Positions 40,916 to 48,696 of a stretch of 64,000 nt of DNA are shown here, piece after piece. A program made the translations under genes and the position numbers. The notes below the pieces were generated by a model. That model had not been told where the DNA came from and made no database searches. It worked only from the letters and a program-made list of their open reading frames with translations. How positions within the stretch are numbered: position 1 is the stretch's first letter; every line of letters begins with the position of its first letter. The DNA comes from Streptomyces sp. Q6 (lineage in GTDB: Bacteria > Actinomycetota > Actinomycetes > Streptomycetales > Streptomycetaceae): assembly GCF_036967205.1 (NCBI RefSeq), contig NZ_CP146022.1, positions 310,001 through 374,000 on the forward strand, written 5' to 3'.

Positions 40916-42819
40916 GCGGCACCGCCCCACGCGCCCAACTGGTGCGCGATGCCACCTTCGTGCACCTCGACCTCGACGGCGGCATCACCGGCTCGCGCGG
41001 CACGTCCCCCGACGGACTGTTCGTCCGGGACGGCCGCCACCTGAGTCACTGGCGGCTCACCGTCGACGGTGGCGCGCCCACCGCGCTCTCGCCGCTCGCA
41101 CCGACCACGGACGGTGCCGGGGAGTGCGTCCTCACTCCGCGGGGCACCCGCGACGCGCCGCCCGCGTACACCGTCTTCCGCCGTCAGGCGGTCGCGGCGG
41201 GCGAGTTCACCGACGTACTCGACCTGGTGAGCAACAGCCCCGATCCGGTCGTCGCCGAGGTCGTCGTCGCCGTCGACGCCGACTTCGCCGACACCTTCGA
41301 ACTGCGCGCCGACGACCGCCACTACCCCAAGCCGGACGCGGTGCGCCGTGCGCGCCGCACGGCCGAGGGCGTGGAGTTCGACTACCGCCGGGCCGACTGG
41401 CACGCACGCACCACGGTGACCGCCGAGCCCGCGCCCGACGCCGTGCACGCCGAGGAGGACGGCCCGCACCGGCTCGTGTGGCGGGTGGCCCTCGCCCCGC
41501 ACGGCCGGGCCGAGCTCCGGCTGCGTGTCGTCGCGCACCCGCACGGCGGCCCGCAGCGCGCCGCGGCCGGGGCGGACGAGCCCGTACGCGCACCCGCACT
41601 CGGCGACGACGATCTGGGGCGGGCCTGCGCCCGGGGCCTCGCCGATCTGGACCTGCTGACGATCCCGGCCACCGGGGTCGACGGCGAGACCGTCGCGGTC
41701 CCCGCGGCGGGCGTGCCCTGGTTCCTTACCCTGTTCGGCCGCGACTCGCTGCTGACCTCGTACTTCATGCTGCCCTACCGGCCCGCTCTGGCGGCCGGCA
41801 CGCTCAGCGCGCTCGCCGCCGTCCAGGGGCGGGAGTACGACGCCGTGCGCGGCGAGCAGCCCGGCCGCATCGTGCACGAGACCCGGCGCGGGGAACTCGC
41901 CCACTTCGGGCAGATTCCGTACGGCCGCTACTACGGGACGATCGACGCCACCCCGCTGTTCCTGGTGCTGCTGCACGCCCATTACGAGACGACCGAGGAC
42001 CCGGCCCTCGCCGCCCGCCTGGAGCAGCACGCCCGGTCCGCGGTCGACTGGATGCGCGGGGACGGCGGCCTGACCGAGCACGGGTACCTGGTGTACAGCC
42101 CGGACCCGGGCGGCCTGATCAACCAGAACTGGAAGGACTCCGACGGAGCCGTCTGCGACAAGGCCGGCACCCAGGCACGCGGCCCCATCGCCGTGTCCGA
42201 GGCCCAGGGCTACGCCTACGACGCCCTGCGCCGCACGGCCCGGCTGGCCGACGAGGTGTGGCAGGACCCCGCCTACGCGCAGGAGTTGGATCGTCTGGCG
42301 GACGCACTGCGCGCCCGGTTCGCCCGGGACTTCTGGCTGCCGGAGGACGACTTCCCGGCGCTGGCGCTCGACGGCCACGGCAACCGGGCGGACGCGCTGG
42401 CCTCCGACGCCGGACATCTGCTGTGGTCCGGCATCCTCGACGACGACCGGGCGCGGCGCGTGGGACGCAGGCTGCTGGAGGCGGACTTCTTCTCCGGCTG
42501 GGCGATCCGCACCCTCGCCGCGGACCAGCGGCCCTACCACCCGCTGTCGTACCACCGGGGCAGCGCCTGGCCGCACGACAACGCCGTCATCGCGCTCGGC
42601 CTGGCCCGCTACGGACTCGTGGACGAACTGCGCCGGGTGGCGACCGGGTTGCTCGACGCGGCGGCCCACCACGGCCACCGGCTGCCCGAGGTCCTCGGCG
42701 GCTACGCGCGCGCCGCCTCGTCCACGCCGGTCCCCTATCCCCACTCGTGCTCCCCGCAGGCATGGGCGGCCGCGACGCCGTGGGCGCTGCGCACCGCCCT
42801 GGAGTCGGTGGGCGGTTGA
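40912..42819 (+). CDS. amylo-alpha-1,6-glucosidase/glycogen-debranching-type enzyme
   Basis: 635 aa. ATG 40912 overlaps the upstream stop (ATGA). An N-terminal beta-sandwich (GDE_N type: GLFVRDGRHLSHWRLTVDGG) is followed by an (alpha/alpha)6 barrel with PWFLTLFGRDSLLTSYFMLP, QNWKDSDGAVCDKAG and YHRGSAWPHDNAVIALGL. This architecture is usual for cytosolic debranching-type glucosidases. With the GH63-like enzyme it probably hydrolyses the imported oligosaccharide. Followed by two terminator hairpins. Confidence 0.8.
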   Translation: MSGTAPRAQLVRDATFVHLDLDGGITGSRGTSPDGLFVRDGRHLSHWRLTVDGGAPTALSPLAPTTDGAGECVLTPRGTRDAPPAYTVFRRQAVAAGEFTDVLDLVSNSPDPVVAEVVVAVDADFADTFELRADDRHYPKPDAVRRARRTAEGVEFDYRRADWHARTTVTAEPAPDAVHAEEDGPHRLVWRVALAPHGRAELRLRVVAHPHGGPQRAAAGADEPVRAPALGDDDLGRACARGLADLDLLTIPATGVDGETVAVPAAGVPWFLTLFGRDSLLTSYFMLPYRPALAAGTLSALAAVQGREYDAVRGEQPGRIVHETRRGELAHFGQIPYGRYYGTIDATPLFLVLLHAHYETTEDPALAARLEQHARSAVDWMRGDGGLTEHGYLVYSPDPGGLINQNWKDSDGAVCDKAGTQARGPIAVSEAQGYAYDALRRTARLADEVWQDPAYAQELDRLADALRARFARDFWLPEDDFPALALDGHGNRADALASDAGHLLWSGILDDDRARRVGRRLLEADFFSGWAIRTLAADQRPYHPLSYHRGSAWPHDNAVIALGLARYGLVDELRRVATGLLDAAAHHGHRLPEVLGGYARAASSTPVPYPHSCSPQAWAAATPWALRTALESVGG

Positions 42820-42825
42820 GACCGT

Positions 42826-42860
42826 GGGGTGGCGTCCGCACCTGACCCGGACGCCACCCC
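42826..42860 (+). terminator. terminator hairpin after debranching-enzyme gene
   Basis: Perfect 13-bp stem GGGGTGGCGTCCG / CGGACGCCACCCC with a 9-nt loop, starting 7 nt after the stop. Confidence 0.75.
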
Positions 42861-42871
42861 GCCGGGGTCCC

Positions 42872-42902
42872 GTGCCCGCCGTGCCGGAAAACCGGCGGGC
42901 AC
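42872..42902 (+). terminator. second hairpin
   Basis: 10-bp perfect stem GTGCCCGCCG / CGGCGGGCAC, 11 nt after the first hairpin; a tandem back-up terminator is likely. Confidence 0.55.
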
Positions 42903-42903
42903 G

Positions 42904-42928
42904 GCGTACGTCCGTGCTCCAGGGGTAG
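42904..42928 (+). promoter_or_regulatory. SigB-like promoter of the 47-aa peptide gene
   Basis: GCGT-N15-GGGTAG fits the GNNT-N14-16-GGGTA pattern of Streptomyces SigB/SigH-type promoters, 55 bp before the small gene's ATG. Confidence 0.45.
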
Positions 42929-42982
42929 TCGTAGCGCTACAGACGGACAACGTGCCCGACACAGCGCCCCCTTGGAGGTCTC

Positions 42983-43126
42983 ATGCCGGGAATCCTGAAC
43001 CGGATCAAGCAGTACAGCCGTACCCCGCAGGGTCGGCGGACCATCGCGTCGGCTCGGCGGGCGGCCGCCGACCCCCGCAAGCGCGCGCAGGCCCGCTCCT
43101 GGCTCGGCCGGCTGCGGCGCCGCTGA
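42983..43126 (+). CDS. 47-aa highly basic peptide
   Basis: ATG 42983 follows GGAGG at ideal spacing. The peptide starts MPGILNRIKQYSRTPQGRR and is about one third Arg/Lys, ending RSWLGRLRRR. No membrane helix. Small basic proteins of this kind are widespread but unassigned in Streptomyces; a nucleic-acid-binding role is plausible. It lies just upstream of a SigB-class sigma factor gene and has its own SigB-like promoter, suggesting stress expression. Confidence 0.65.
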   Translation: MPGILNRIKQYSRTPQGRRTIASARRAAADPRKRAQARSWLGRLRRR

Positions 43127-43158
43127 ACGCCCCTCAAGATCTTTTTTTGAATTCGTTT

Positions 43159-43183
43159 GAGTAGGGTCGCGGTTCCTGGGTAC
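43159..43183 (+). promoter_or_regulatory. SigB-like promoter of the sigma factor gene
   Basis: GAGT-N15-GGGTAC, 52 bp before ATG 43236, matches the SigB-type consensus closely, including GGGTAC. Suggests the sigma factor is autoregulated or made by a related stress sigma factor. Confidence 0.55.
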
Positions 43184-43235
43184 GCGGAGTCACGCACCCG
43201 CACAAGCACGTCAACAGACAGGGAAGGTCGGGCGA

Positions 43236-44090
43236 ATGACCGCGCTGACGGAAACCGGACCCCTCATGCACGCCACGGCGGAAGAACTGCTCGAAGCCGG
43301 ATGCGCGCAAGAGGTCGCGCCCCGTGACGCCCGCACCCTGTCACGCCGCTTCTTCGACCGCCTGGCGAACCTCGAAGAGGGCACGCACGAGTACCAGTAC
43401 GTGCGCAACACCCTCATCGAGATGAACCTCTCCCTCGTGCGGTACGCGGCGGGCCGGTTCCGTCATCGCGGTGCCGAGGAGATGGAGGACATCGTCCAGG
43501 TCGGCACGATCGGCCTGATCAAGGCGATCGACCGGTTCGAGCTGACGCGCGAGGTCGAGTTCGCCACGTTCGCCGTGCCGTACATCACCGGCGAGATCAA
43601 GCGGTTCTTCCGGGACACGTCGTGGGCCGTGCACGTTCCGCGCCGCCTCCAGGAGGCCCGCGTCGAACTGGCCAAGGCCAACGAGGAGCTCGCCACGCGG
43701 CTCGGCCGCACGCCGAGCACCGCCGAACTGGCCGAGCTGATGCAGTTGCCCGAGTCGGAGGTCGTCGAGGCCCAGAAGGCGTCCAACGGCTACCACGCCG
43801 CCTCGATCGACGCCACGATCGGCGCCGGGAACGACGAGAGCGACACCCTGCTCGCCGACTTCATCGGTGAGGAGGACCAGCGCATGGAGCTCGTGGAGGA
43901 CTTCCAGTCCCTCGCGCCGCTGCTGGCCGAACTCGACGAGCGGGAGCGGGACATCATCCGGCTCCGGTTCGCCGAGGAGCTCACGCAGGCGGAGATCGGC
44001 GAGCGTCTCGGCATCTCGCAGATGCACGTCTCCCGGCTGCTGAGCCGGCTCCTGCTGCGCCTGCGCACGGGCCTGCTCGCCACCGACTGA
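43236..44090 (+). CDS. SigB/SigF/SigG-family alternative sigma factor
   Basis: 284 aa. ATG 43236 with GGAAGG upstream. Region 2 (NTLIEMNLSLVRYAAGRFRH, EEMEDIVQVGTIGLIKAID, FELTREVEFATFAVPYITGE), region 3 (VPRRLQEARVELAKANEELA) and region 4 (LDERERDIIRLRFAEELTQA, IGISQMHVSRLL type) are complete, the size and shape of the Streptomyces SigB/SigF group. These direct general stress or developmental genes. No anti-sigma gene is adjacent. Confidence 0.9.
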   Translation: MTALTETGPLMHATAEELLEAGCAQEVAPRDARTLSRRFFDRLANLEEGTHEYQYVRNTLIEMNLSLVRYAAGRFRHRGAEEMEDIVQVGTIGLIKAIDRFELTREVEFATFAVPYITGEIKRFFRDTSWAVHVPRRLQEARVELAKANEELATRLGRTPSTAELAELMQLPESEVVEAQKASNGYHAASIDATIGAGNDESDTLLADFIGEEDQRMELVEDFQSLAPLLAELDERERDIIRLRFAEELTQAEIGERLGISQMHVSRLLSRLLLRLRTGLLATD

Positions 44091-44095
44091 CACGC

Positions 44096-44123
44096 GCGGT
44101 GCCCGGCCCACGCCGGGCACCGC
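44096..44123. terminator. terminator hairpin after sigma factor gene
   Basis: Perfect 12-bp stem GCGGTGCCCGGC / GCCGGGCACCGC with a CCAC loop, 5 nt after the stop. Confidence 0.75.
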
Positions 44124-44138
44124 CGTTACGGTGGAAGC

Positions 44139-44372
44139 ATGTTCAGCTCACGCAAGGTTCACAAGGACGACGTGTGGGACGGCGTCGTCGTCGACAAGAC
44201 GCGCAGGGCGCCGGACGGCTCGAACCTGTACCACTACGTCGAGCTCCGGCTGACCGACGGCTCCCGCAAGAAGATCCGCGTCGAGAAGGAACTGTGGGAG
44301 AACCTCGACGCGGGTGACCGCCTCGTGAAGGAGGCGGGCGTCACGGCTCCCACGAAGGCGCCCCCGGGCTAG
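44139..44372 (+). CDS. 77-aa hypothetical protein (DUF7489-like)
   Basis: ATG 44139. Beta-rich small protein: KDDVWDGVVVDKTRRAPDGS, LYHYVELRLTDGSRKKIRVE, then a short tail. Common small Streptomyces hypothetical. It is convergent with the MerR gene and the two share the palindrome CTAG (44369-44372) as stop codons on opposite strands. Confidence 0.7.
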   Translation: MFSSRKVHKDDVWDGVVVDKTRRAPDGSNLYHYVELRLTDGSRKKIRVEKELWENLDAGDRLVKEAGVTAPTKAPPG

Positions 44373-44800
44373 TCGGCGGCGGCCGTCGGGTCCCACAGCC
44401 CGGTGGCCGTACCGCGGGCCACGTGCTCGGCGTAGACGCCGACCTTCAGGGCGATGACGGAGCGGCACTCCTCCAGGGCGCGGATCTGGTCCTCGACGCG
44501 GCGCTGGTGGGCGTCGAGGAGTCGCAGCCGCTCCGGCTCGTTGCCCGGGCCCCGCCGGACCAGTTCGGCGAACCGCTTCAGTTCGGCGAGGGGCATTCCC
44601 GATTCCCGCAGCCGGACGCAGATCCCCAACCAGCCGACATCGGTGGGGCTGTAGCGGCGCCGGCCGCCCGCCGTGCGGTGCACCGGGCCGACCAGCAGGC
44701 CCTCACGCTCGTAGAAACGCAGGGCGTGCACGCTCAGGCCGGTGCGGTCGGCCACCTCGCCGATGCCGAGCGATTCGGTGGAGGTCTCGGTCGTCGCCAT
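44369..44800 (-). CDS. MerR-family transcriptional regulator
   Basis: 143 aa, ATG 44800. Winged helix at the N-terminus: LGIGEVADRTGLSVHALRFY, EREGLLVGPVHR, GGRRRYSPTDVGWL; then a dimerisation coiled coil (LLDAHQRRVEDQIRALEEC). Typical of organic-ligand or stress-type MerR proteins controlling a divergent dehydrogenase. The intergenic region has a 19-bp-spaced promoter with an internal dyad, the usual MerR-activated layout. Confidence 0.9.
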   Translation of the reverse strand: MATTETSTESLGIGEVADRTGLSVHALRFYEREGLLVGPVHRTAGGRRRYSPTDVGWLGICVRLRESGMPLAELKRFAELVRRGPGNEPERLRLLDAHQRRVEDQIRALEECRSVIALKVGVYAEHVARGTATGLWDPTAAAD

Positions 44801-44817
44801 GCGGGCCACTCTAGGGC

Positions 44818-44848
44818 TTGATCTAGACCTCCCTCTAGCTCGTAGCGT
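44818..44848 (+). promoter_or_regulatory. MerR-type promoter/operator of the dehydrogenase gene
   Basis: -35 TTGATC and -10 TAGCGT with the elongated 19-bp spacer typical of MerR targets. Inside the spacer is the dyad CTAGA-N6-TCTAG (44823-44838). Transcription would start at about the ATG (44856), so the mRNA is probably leaderless. Confidence 0.65.
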
Positions 44849-44855
44849 CCTCGGC

Positions 44856-45839
44856 ATGAGCACACAGACCGCTACCGCACAGCACCCGATCGACTCCCCC
44901 TTCTCCGCGGCTTCCACCGCCGACGAGGTCATGGCCGGGGTCGACCTCTCCGGCCGGACCGCCGTCGTCACCGGCGGCTACTCCGGGCTCGGCCTGGAGA
45001 CCGTACGGGCCCTCGCGGCCGCCGGGGCCCGGGTCATCGTCCCCGCGCGCCGCCCCGAGTCCGCCCGGGAGGCGCTCGCCGGACTCCCCGGCGCCTCCTG
45101 CGAGATCGTCCCCATGGACCTCACCGACCTCGCCGACGTCCGCTCCGCCGCCGCGCGCATCCGGGAGGCGACCGACCGGATCGACTTCCTCATGGCCGTG
45201 GCCGGGGTGATGGCCACCTCGGAGCGGCGCGTCGGGCCCGGCTGGGAGTACCAGCTTGCCGCCAATCACCTGGGGCACTTCGCCTTGGTGTCCGAGCTGT
45301 ACCCCTTGCTGCGCGCCGCGCACGGCGCACGCGTCGTCGTCTACAGCTCCGCCGGTCACGCGATCACCGACTTCCGCTGGCACGACCCGCACTTCCGTAC
45401 CGGCTACGACCGCTGGGAGGCGTACGGCCAGGCGAAGACCGCCAACGTCCTGTTCGCCGTCCACCTCGACGCCATCGGCCGCGACGACGGCGTCCGGGCC
45501 TTCGCCCTCCACCCGGGCAGCATCATCACCGGCCTCCAACGGGAACTGACCCAGCCGGAGCTGATCGATCTGGGCTGGGTGGACGAGCGGGGCACCGTGA
45601 TCGGCGCGGGCTTCAAGACCCCGTCGCAGGGCGCCGCCACCGGTCTGTGGGCGGCGACGTCCCCGCTCCTCGCCGACCGCGGGGGCCTCTACCTGGAGGA
45701 CTGCGAGGTGGCGCGGGTCACGTACGACGACCGGCCCATGGACGAGGGCCGGGTCCGCGGCTACGCCGTCGATCCGGCCTCGGCCGCACGCCTGTGGGAG
45801 CTGTCCGTCGCGGCGACCGGGGCCGGGCCGATCGGCTAG
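44856..45839 (+). CDS. short-chain dehydrogenase/reductase
   Basis: 327 aa, ATG 44856. Cofactor motif TGGYSGLGLE, NAG replaced by AVAGVMA, catalytic Ser in VVVYSSAGHA and the Tyr-x-x-x-Lys pair in YGQAKTAN. It resembles the retinol-dehydrogenase/WW-domain-oxidoreductase-like group. Divergent from and probably induced by the MerR regulator, it may detoxify a carbonyl compound. The TAG stop is part of the CTAG where a cargo-carrying IS inserted; the protein end is intact. Confidence 0.85.
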   Translation: MSTQTATAQHPIDSPFSAASTADEVMAGVDLSGRTAVVTGGYSGLGLETVRALAAAGARVIVPARRPESAREALAGLPGASCEIVPMDLTDLADVRSAAARIREATDRIDFLMAVAGVMATSERRVGPGWEYQLAANHLGHFALVSELYPLLRAAHGARVVVYSSAGHAITDFRWHDPHFRTGYDRWEAYGQAKTANVLFAVHLDAIGRDDGVRAFALHPGSIITGLQRELTQPELIDLGWVDERGTVIGAGFKTPSQGAATGLWAATSPLLADRGGLYLEDCEVARVTYDDRPMDEGRVRGYAVDPASAARLWELSVAATGAGPIG

Positions 45840-45982
45840 GCCGTGTTTGATGGATCTTTCCCGGCTCCTGATAGATCGGTGAGTCGTGTGCTCCGGGGTT
45901 GCGGCAGGGTGCCCGCCGCGTCGTCTGAAGGGGCGGCCATGATGGTGCCGAGTAACAGCAACTCCGACGAAGGCGGCATGAC

Positions 45983-46288
45983 ATGGCCTATGGCTACATC
46001 GGTTCGATGAAGACCCAGCCCGGCAAGCGCGACGACGTGGTTGCGATCCTGCTGTCCGGAGCCGATAGCCTCCGCGACCTTGGCTGCAGAAGCTACGTGG
46101 TGGGCCTGGCCGCCGATGACTCGGACACGATCGTGGTCACGGAGGTCTGGGAATCTAAGGATCACCACGACGCATCCCTGCGGTTGCCCGAGGCCAAGGA
46201 AGCGATCGCTGCCGCCATGCCCATGCTCACCGGCGAGTTCTCCAGTCGCGAACTGGTTGTCGCCGGCGGCCTCGGCGCTGGTGACTGA
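45983..46288 (+). CDS. cargo gene of IS element 3: ABM-domain (quinol monooxygenase-like) protein
   Basis: 101 aa. ATG 45983 with GAAGG upstream. The sequence MAYGYIGSMKTQPGKRDDVV, SYVVGLAADDSDTIVVTEVW and KEAIAAAMPMLTGEF is a standard antibiotic-biosynthesis-monooxygenase (ferredoxin-like) domain, cofactor-free oxygenases of small quinone-type molecules. The frame is intact although the IS transposase is not. Stops 4 nt before the convergent transposase end. Its possession by an IS is unexpected. Confidence 0.75.
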   Translation: MAYGYIGSMKTQPGKRDDVVAILLSGADSLRDLGCRSYVVGLAADDSDTIVVTEVWESKDHHDASLRLPEAKEAIAAAMPMLTGEFSSRELVVAGGLGAGD

Positions 46289-46292
46289 TGCC

Positions 46293-47147
46293 TCATGGTT
46301 TGAGCCAGAGGAAGATGGCTGCGACATGGAGTGCGGCCTGACAATTCGTCGCGAGTTTGTCGGTACGCATGGCAATGCCGCGCCATCGCTTGAGCCGGTT
46401 GATGCAGCGTTCGACAGCGTTGCGGAGGCGGTAAGCATCACGATCGAGCGCGACCGGGCGGCCGCCGCGTGGGCCGCGGCGCTTCCGGTTGGCCTGCTGG
46501 TCAGCGGGTTCGGGGATGACCGCGCGGGTTCCGCGCCTGCGCAGGTGGGCGCGGATCGCCCGAGATGAGTAGCGCGGTCGGCGAGCACGGTGTCGGGACG
46601 GACACGAGGTCGACCGACTGGGCGCGGGACACGGGTAGCGGCCATGACACGCTCGAACTGCGGTGCGTCACCCGCTTGTCCGGCGGTGACTACGAATGCG
46701 ATCGGCGGCATCGGCCGTCGGCGGCCAGGTGGACTTTCGTGCTCACTCCGCCGCGGGATCGGCCGAGAGCGTGGTCGTGCGGTTCACCGGCCGGAGCCCC
46801 CTTTTCGCGGCACCGGCGGCGTGCTGGGGGGCACGGACGACCGTGGAATCGACGCCAACAAGCCAGTCCAGATCGCCATCCACGTCCGCGCGGGCCTGCA
46901 AAGCGACGAGGACGCGGTGCCAGGTGCCATCGCGGGCCCAACGGGTGAACCGGTCAAACACCGTCTGCCAGGGAGGGCACTGGTCCGGCACGTCACGCCA
47001 GGCGAGGTTGTTCCGGTACTTGAACGCCACCGCGTCGATCACCCGCCGGTGATCCGTCCACCGCCCGCCCCGACGAGGCGTCCGGTCCGGTAGTAGCGGC
47101 TCGATCAGTCTCCAATGGCCATCGCTCAGGCCCCCACGAACAGTCAC
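46293..47147 (-). pseudogene. IS5-family transposase (orfA+orfB), orfB frameshifted
   Basis: orfA is 46743-47147 (LSDGHWRLIEPLLPDRTPRR to ADPAAE); orfB lies in the -1 frame (GRSRGGVSTKVHLAADGRC). Besides that programmed shift, one base is lost in the LADRA-YSSRAI catalytic segment, where the frame changes to THLGRSA; the correct continuation (RNAVERCINRLKRW, AAIFLWLKP) resumes in another frame and stops at 46293. No longer functional by itself. Confidence 0.8.
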
Positions 47148-47315
47148 ACCACACTAAAACGACCACCTGATCCACCAGCCACGGCCTAGGTGGACACGCT
47201 CGCTCCGGCCGTGGCGCGTCGGGGAAAGCCACCCGCCCTCGGAATTCCGGCGAATCCGCCGCCGGAGGTGGCGGCAACGGGATGGCCGGCCCGACCGGGC
47301 TCTCTCCAAGGGGCG

Positions 47316-47338
47316 TTGTCAGTGCCTCCCCCTAGAGT
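47316..47338 (+). promoter_or_regulatory. PafBC-type (RecA-independent) DNA-damage promoter
   Basis: TTGTCAGTG-N8-TAGAGT matches the actinobacterial RecA-NDp consensus (TTGTCRGTG, 8 bp, TANNNT) exactly. It is 40 bp before the VWA-protein ATG. In mycobacteria such promoters are switched on by PafBC after DNA damage. Confidence 0.7.
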
Positions 47339-47378
47339 GAAAGCATCACTCGGGGAGCCTCGGAGGGGGAGCACAAAC

Positions 47379-48437
47379 ATGCCCGCAAAGAAGATCCGGC
47401 ACAAGGTGAATCACGTCGCGCTGGTGGTCGACTGTTCGGGTTCCATGCGTCCGCACGAGAGTCAACTCATTCGCGTGGTGGACGAGTTCGTGGCGGGGCT
47501 GAAAGCGGAATCGGACAGCCTCGGTCACGAGACCAGGATCAGTCTCTATTCCTTCGACCACCGGGTCGAAAACCTGGTGTGGGACATGGATGTGAAGCAT
47601 CTTCCGTCCATGCGCGGCCTGTATCAGGTCAACAACGGAGCCACCGCACTCATCGAGGCGTCACTCAAGTCGCTGGACGACCTGAGCCACATCTGGGAGG
47701 AGTACGGCGAGCACAGTTTCCTCCAGATCGTGGTGACGGACGGCGAGGAGAACGCGTCGGGGGGCGACAGGCGGCACGACGGCGACATGTCGATCCTGGG
47801 GCCCTGGCTCGACCGGATCACGGCGACGATGGGCGGCCTCCCCGGTCACTGGACGTCCGCGATCCTCGTCCCGAACTCCCTGGCCAAGCGCACCGCCCAG
47901 AACTACGGCTTCCCCGCGGGGAACATCGCGATCTGGGACGCCGACTCGCAGAAGGGCGTCGAGGAGGCGATCGGCACCGTGCGCGCCGCCGCGACGAGCT
48001 TCCTGCGAGGGCGGGAGCAAGGGGTGCGCGGCACGAAGAACCTCTTCGCCGTCGGGCAGGACATATCCGTCGACGACGTGCGGGCGAACCTCGAACCGAT
48101 TCCGGCGGACAAATACCGGCTCCTCAAGGTCGACAAGGAGATCGAGATACGTCCGTTCGTCGACTCGCATCCGGGTGTCACCTACGAACGCGGCTCTTGC
48201 TACTACCAGTTGGGTGCCCGCGCCCAGGTTCAGCTGAACAAAGAAGTCATCGTCGTGGAGAAGGACACCGACCGCGCCTATACGGGCGACGCGGCACGCA
48301 CCCTTCTGTTCGGCAGCGGAATTCAGGGAACCGTCTCCGTGAAGGCGGGGAACAATCCCACGTTGGAGGTGTATGTGCAGAGCCGCTCGGTGAACAGGAA
48401 ACTCAAGCCGAATACGCGTCTGCTCATCATGCTGTGA
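47379..48437 (+). CDS. VWA-domain protein, probably DNA-damage inducible
   Basis: 352 aa. ATG 47379 with AGGGGGAG upstream. The von Willebrand A domain spans about residues 10-215 with MIDAS DCSGSM (Asp18, Ser20, Ser22), NNGATAL and VVTDGEENAS. The C-terminal 130 residues are beta-rich (RGSCYYQLGARAQVQL, SVKAGNNPTLEVYVQ) with no family I can name; the look resembles phage-encoded VWA proteins. No signal or membrane helix, so it is cytosolic. It stands alone, with its own damage-type promoter and terminator. Confidence 0.8.
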   Translation: MPAKKIRHKVNHVALVVDCSGSMRPHESQLIRVVDEFVAGLKAESDSLGHETRISLYSFDHRVENLVWDMDVKHLPSMRGLYQVNNGATALIEASLKSLDDLSHIWEEYGEHSFLQIVVTDGEENASGGDRRHDGDMSILGPWLDRITATMGGLPGHWTSAILVPNSLAKRTAQNYGFPAGNIAIWDADSQKGVEEAIGTVRAAATSFLRGREQGVRGTKNLFAVGQDISVDDVRANLEPIPADKYRLLKVDKEIEIRPFVDSHPGVTYERGSCYYQLGARAQVQLNKEVIVVEKDTDRAYTGDAARTLLFGSGIQGTVSVKAGNNPTLEVYVQSRSVNRKLKPNTRLLIML

Positions 48438-48538
48438 CGCATTCGCTACCCCGCCGGCGTCTCTGACGCAAGCAAGTCGAGGGCCGGGGACCGGGGCGAG
48501 CGTCGCGCGACGCGGGGCTCGGAGGCGACAACCTTCGA

Positions 48539-48570
48539 GCCCCGCCGTGACGGGGGAGACACGGCGGGGC
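48539..48570 (+). terminator. terminator hairpin downstream of VWA gene
   Basis: Perfect 11-bp stem GCCCCGCCGTG / CACGGCGGGGC, about 100 nt after the stop. Confidence 0.6.
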
Positions 48571-48696
48571 CCAGCACATCGAGTGCCCCGGCGGCGGACC
48601 TTCAATCCCCCCGAGCAACCACGCAGGTCAGACCACTCTCGTCACACCCGTTGACGTCCACCCCACCGCACCCAAGAATGAGGCGCATCCCTCGTT

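Larger units (their letters stand above)
45839..47186 (-). mobile_element. IS5-family element no. 3 with a cargo gene (1348 bp), decayed
   Basis: Terminal inverted repeats GGCCGTGTTTGATGGATC (45839-45856) and, complemented, GGCCGTGGCTGGTGGATC (47169-47186), 15 of 18 identical; TA on both sides within CTAG. Transposase on the minus strand next to the right end; an ABM-domain gene lies convergent between the transposase and the left end. Left junction is the stop codon of the short-chain dehydrogenase. Confidence 0.8.
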
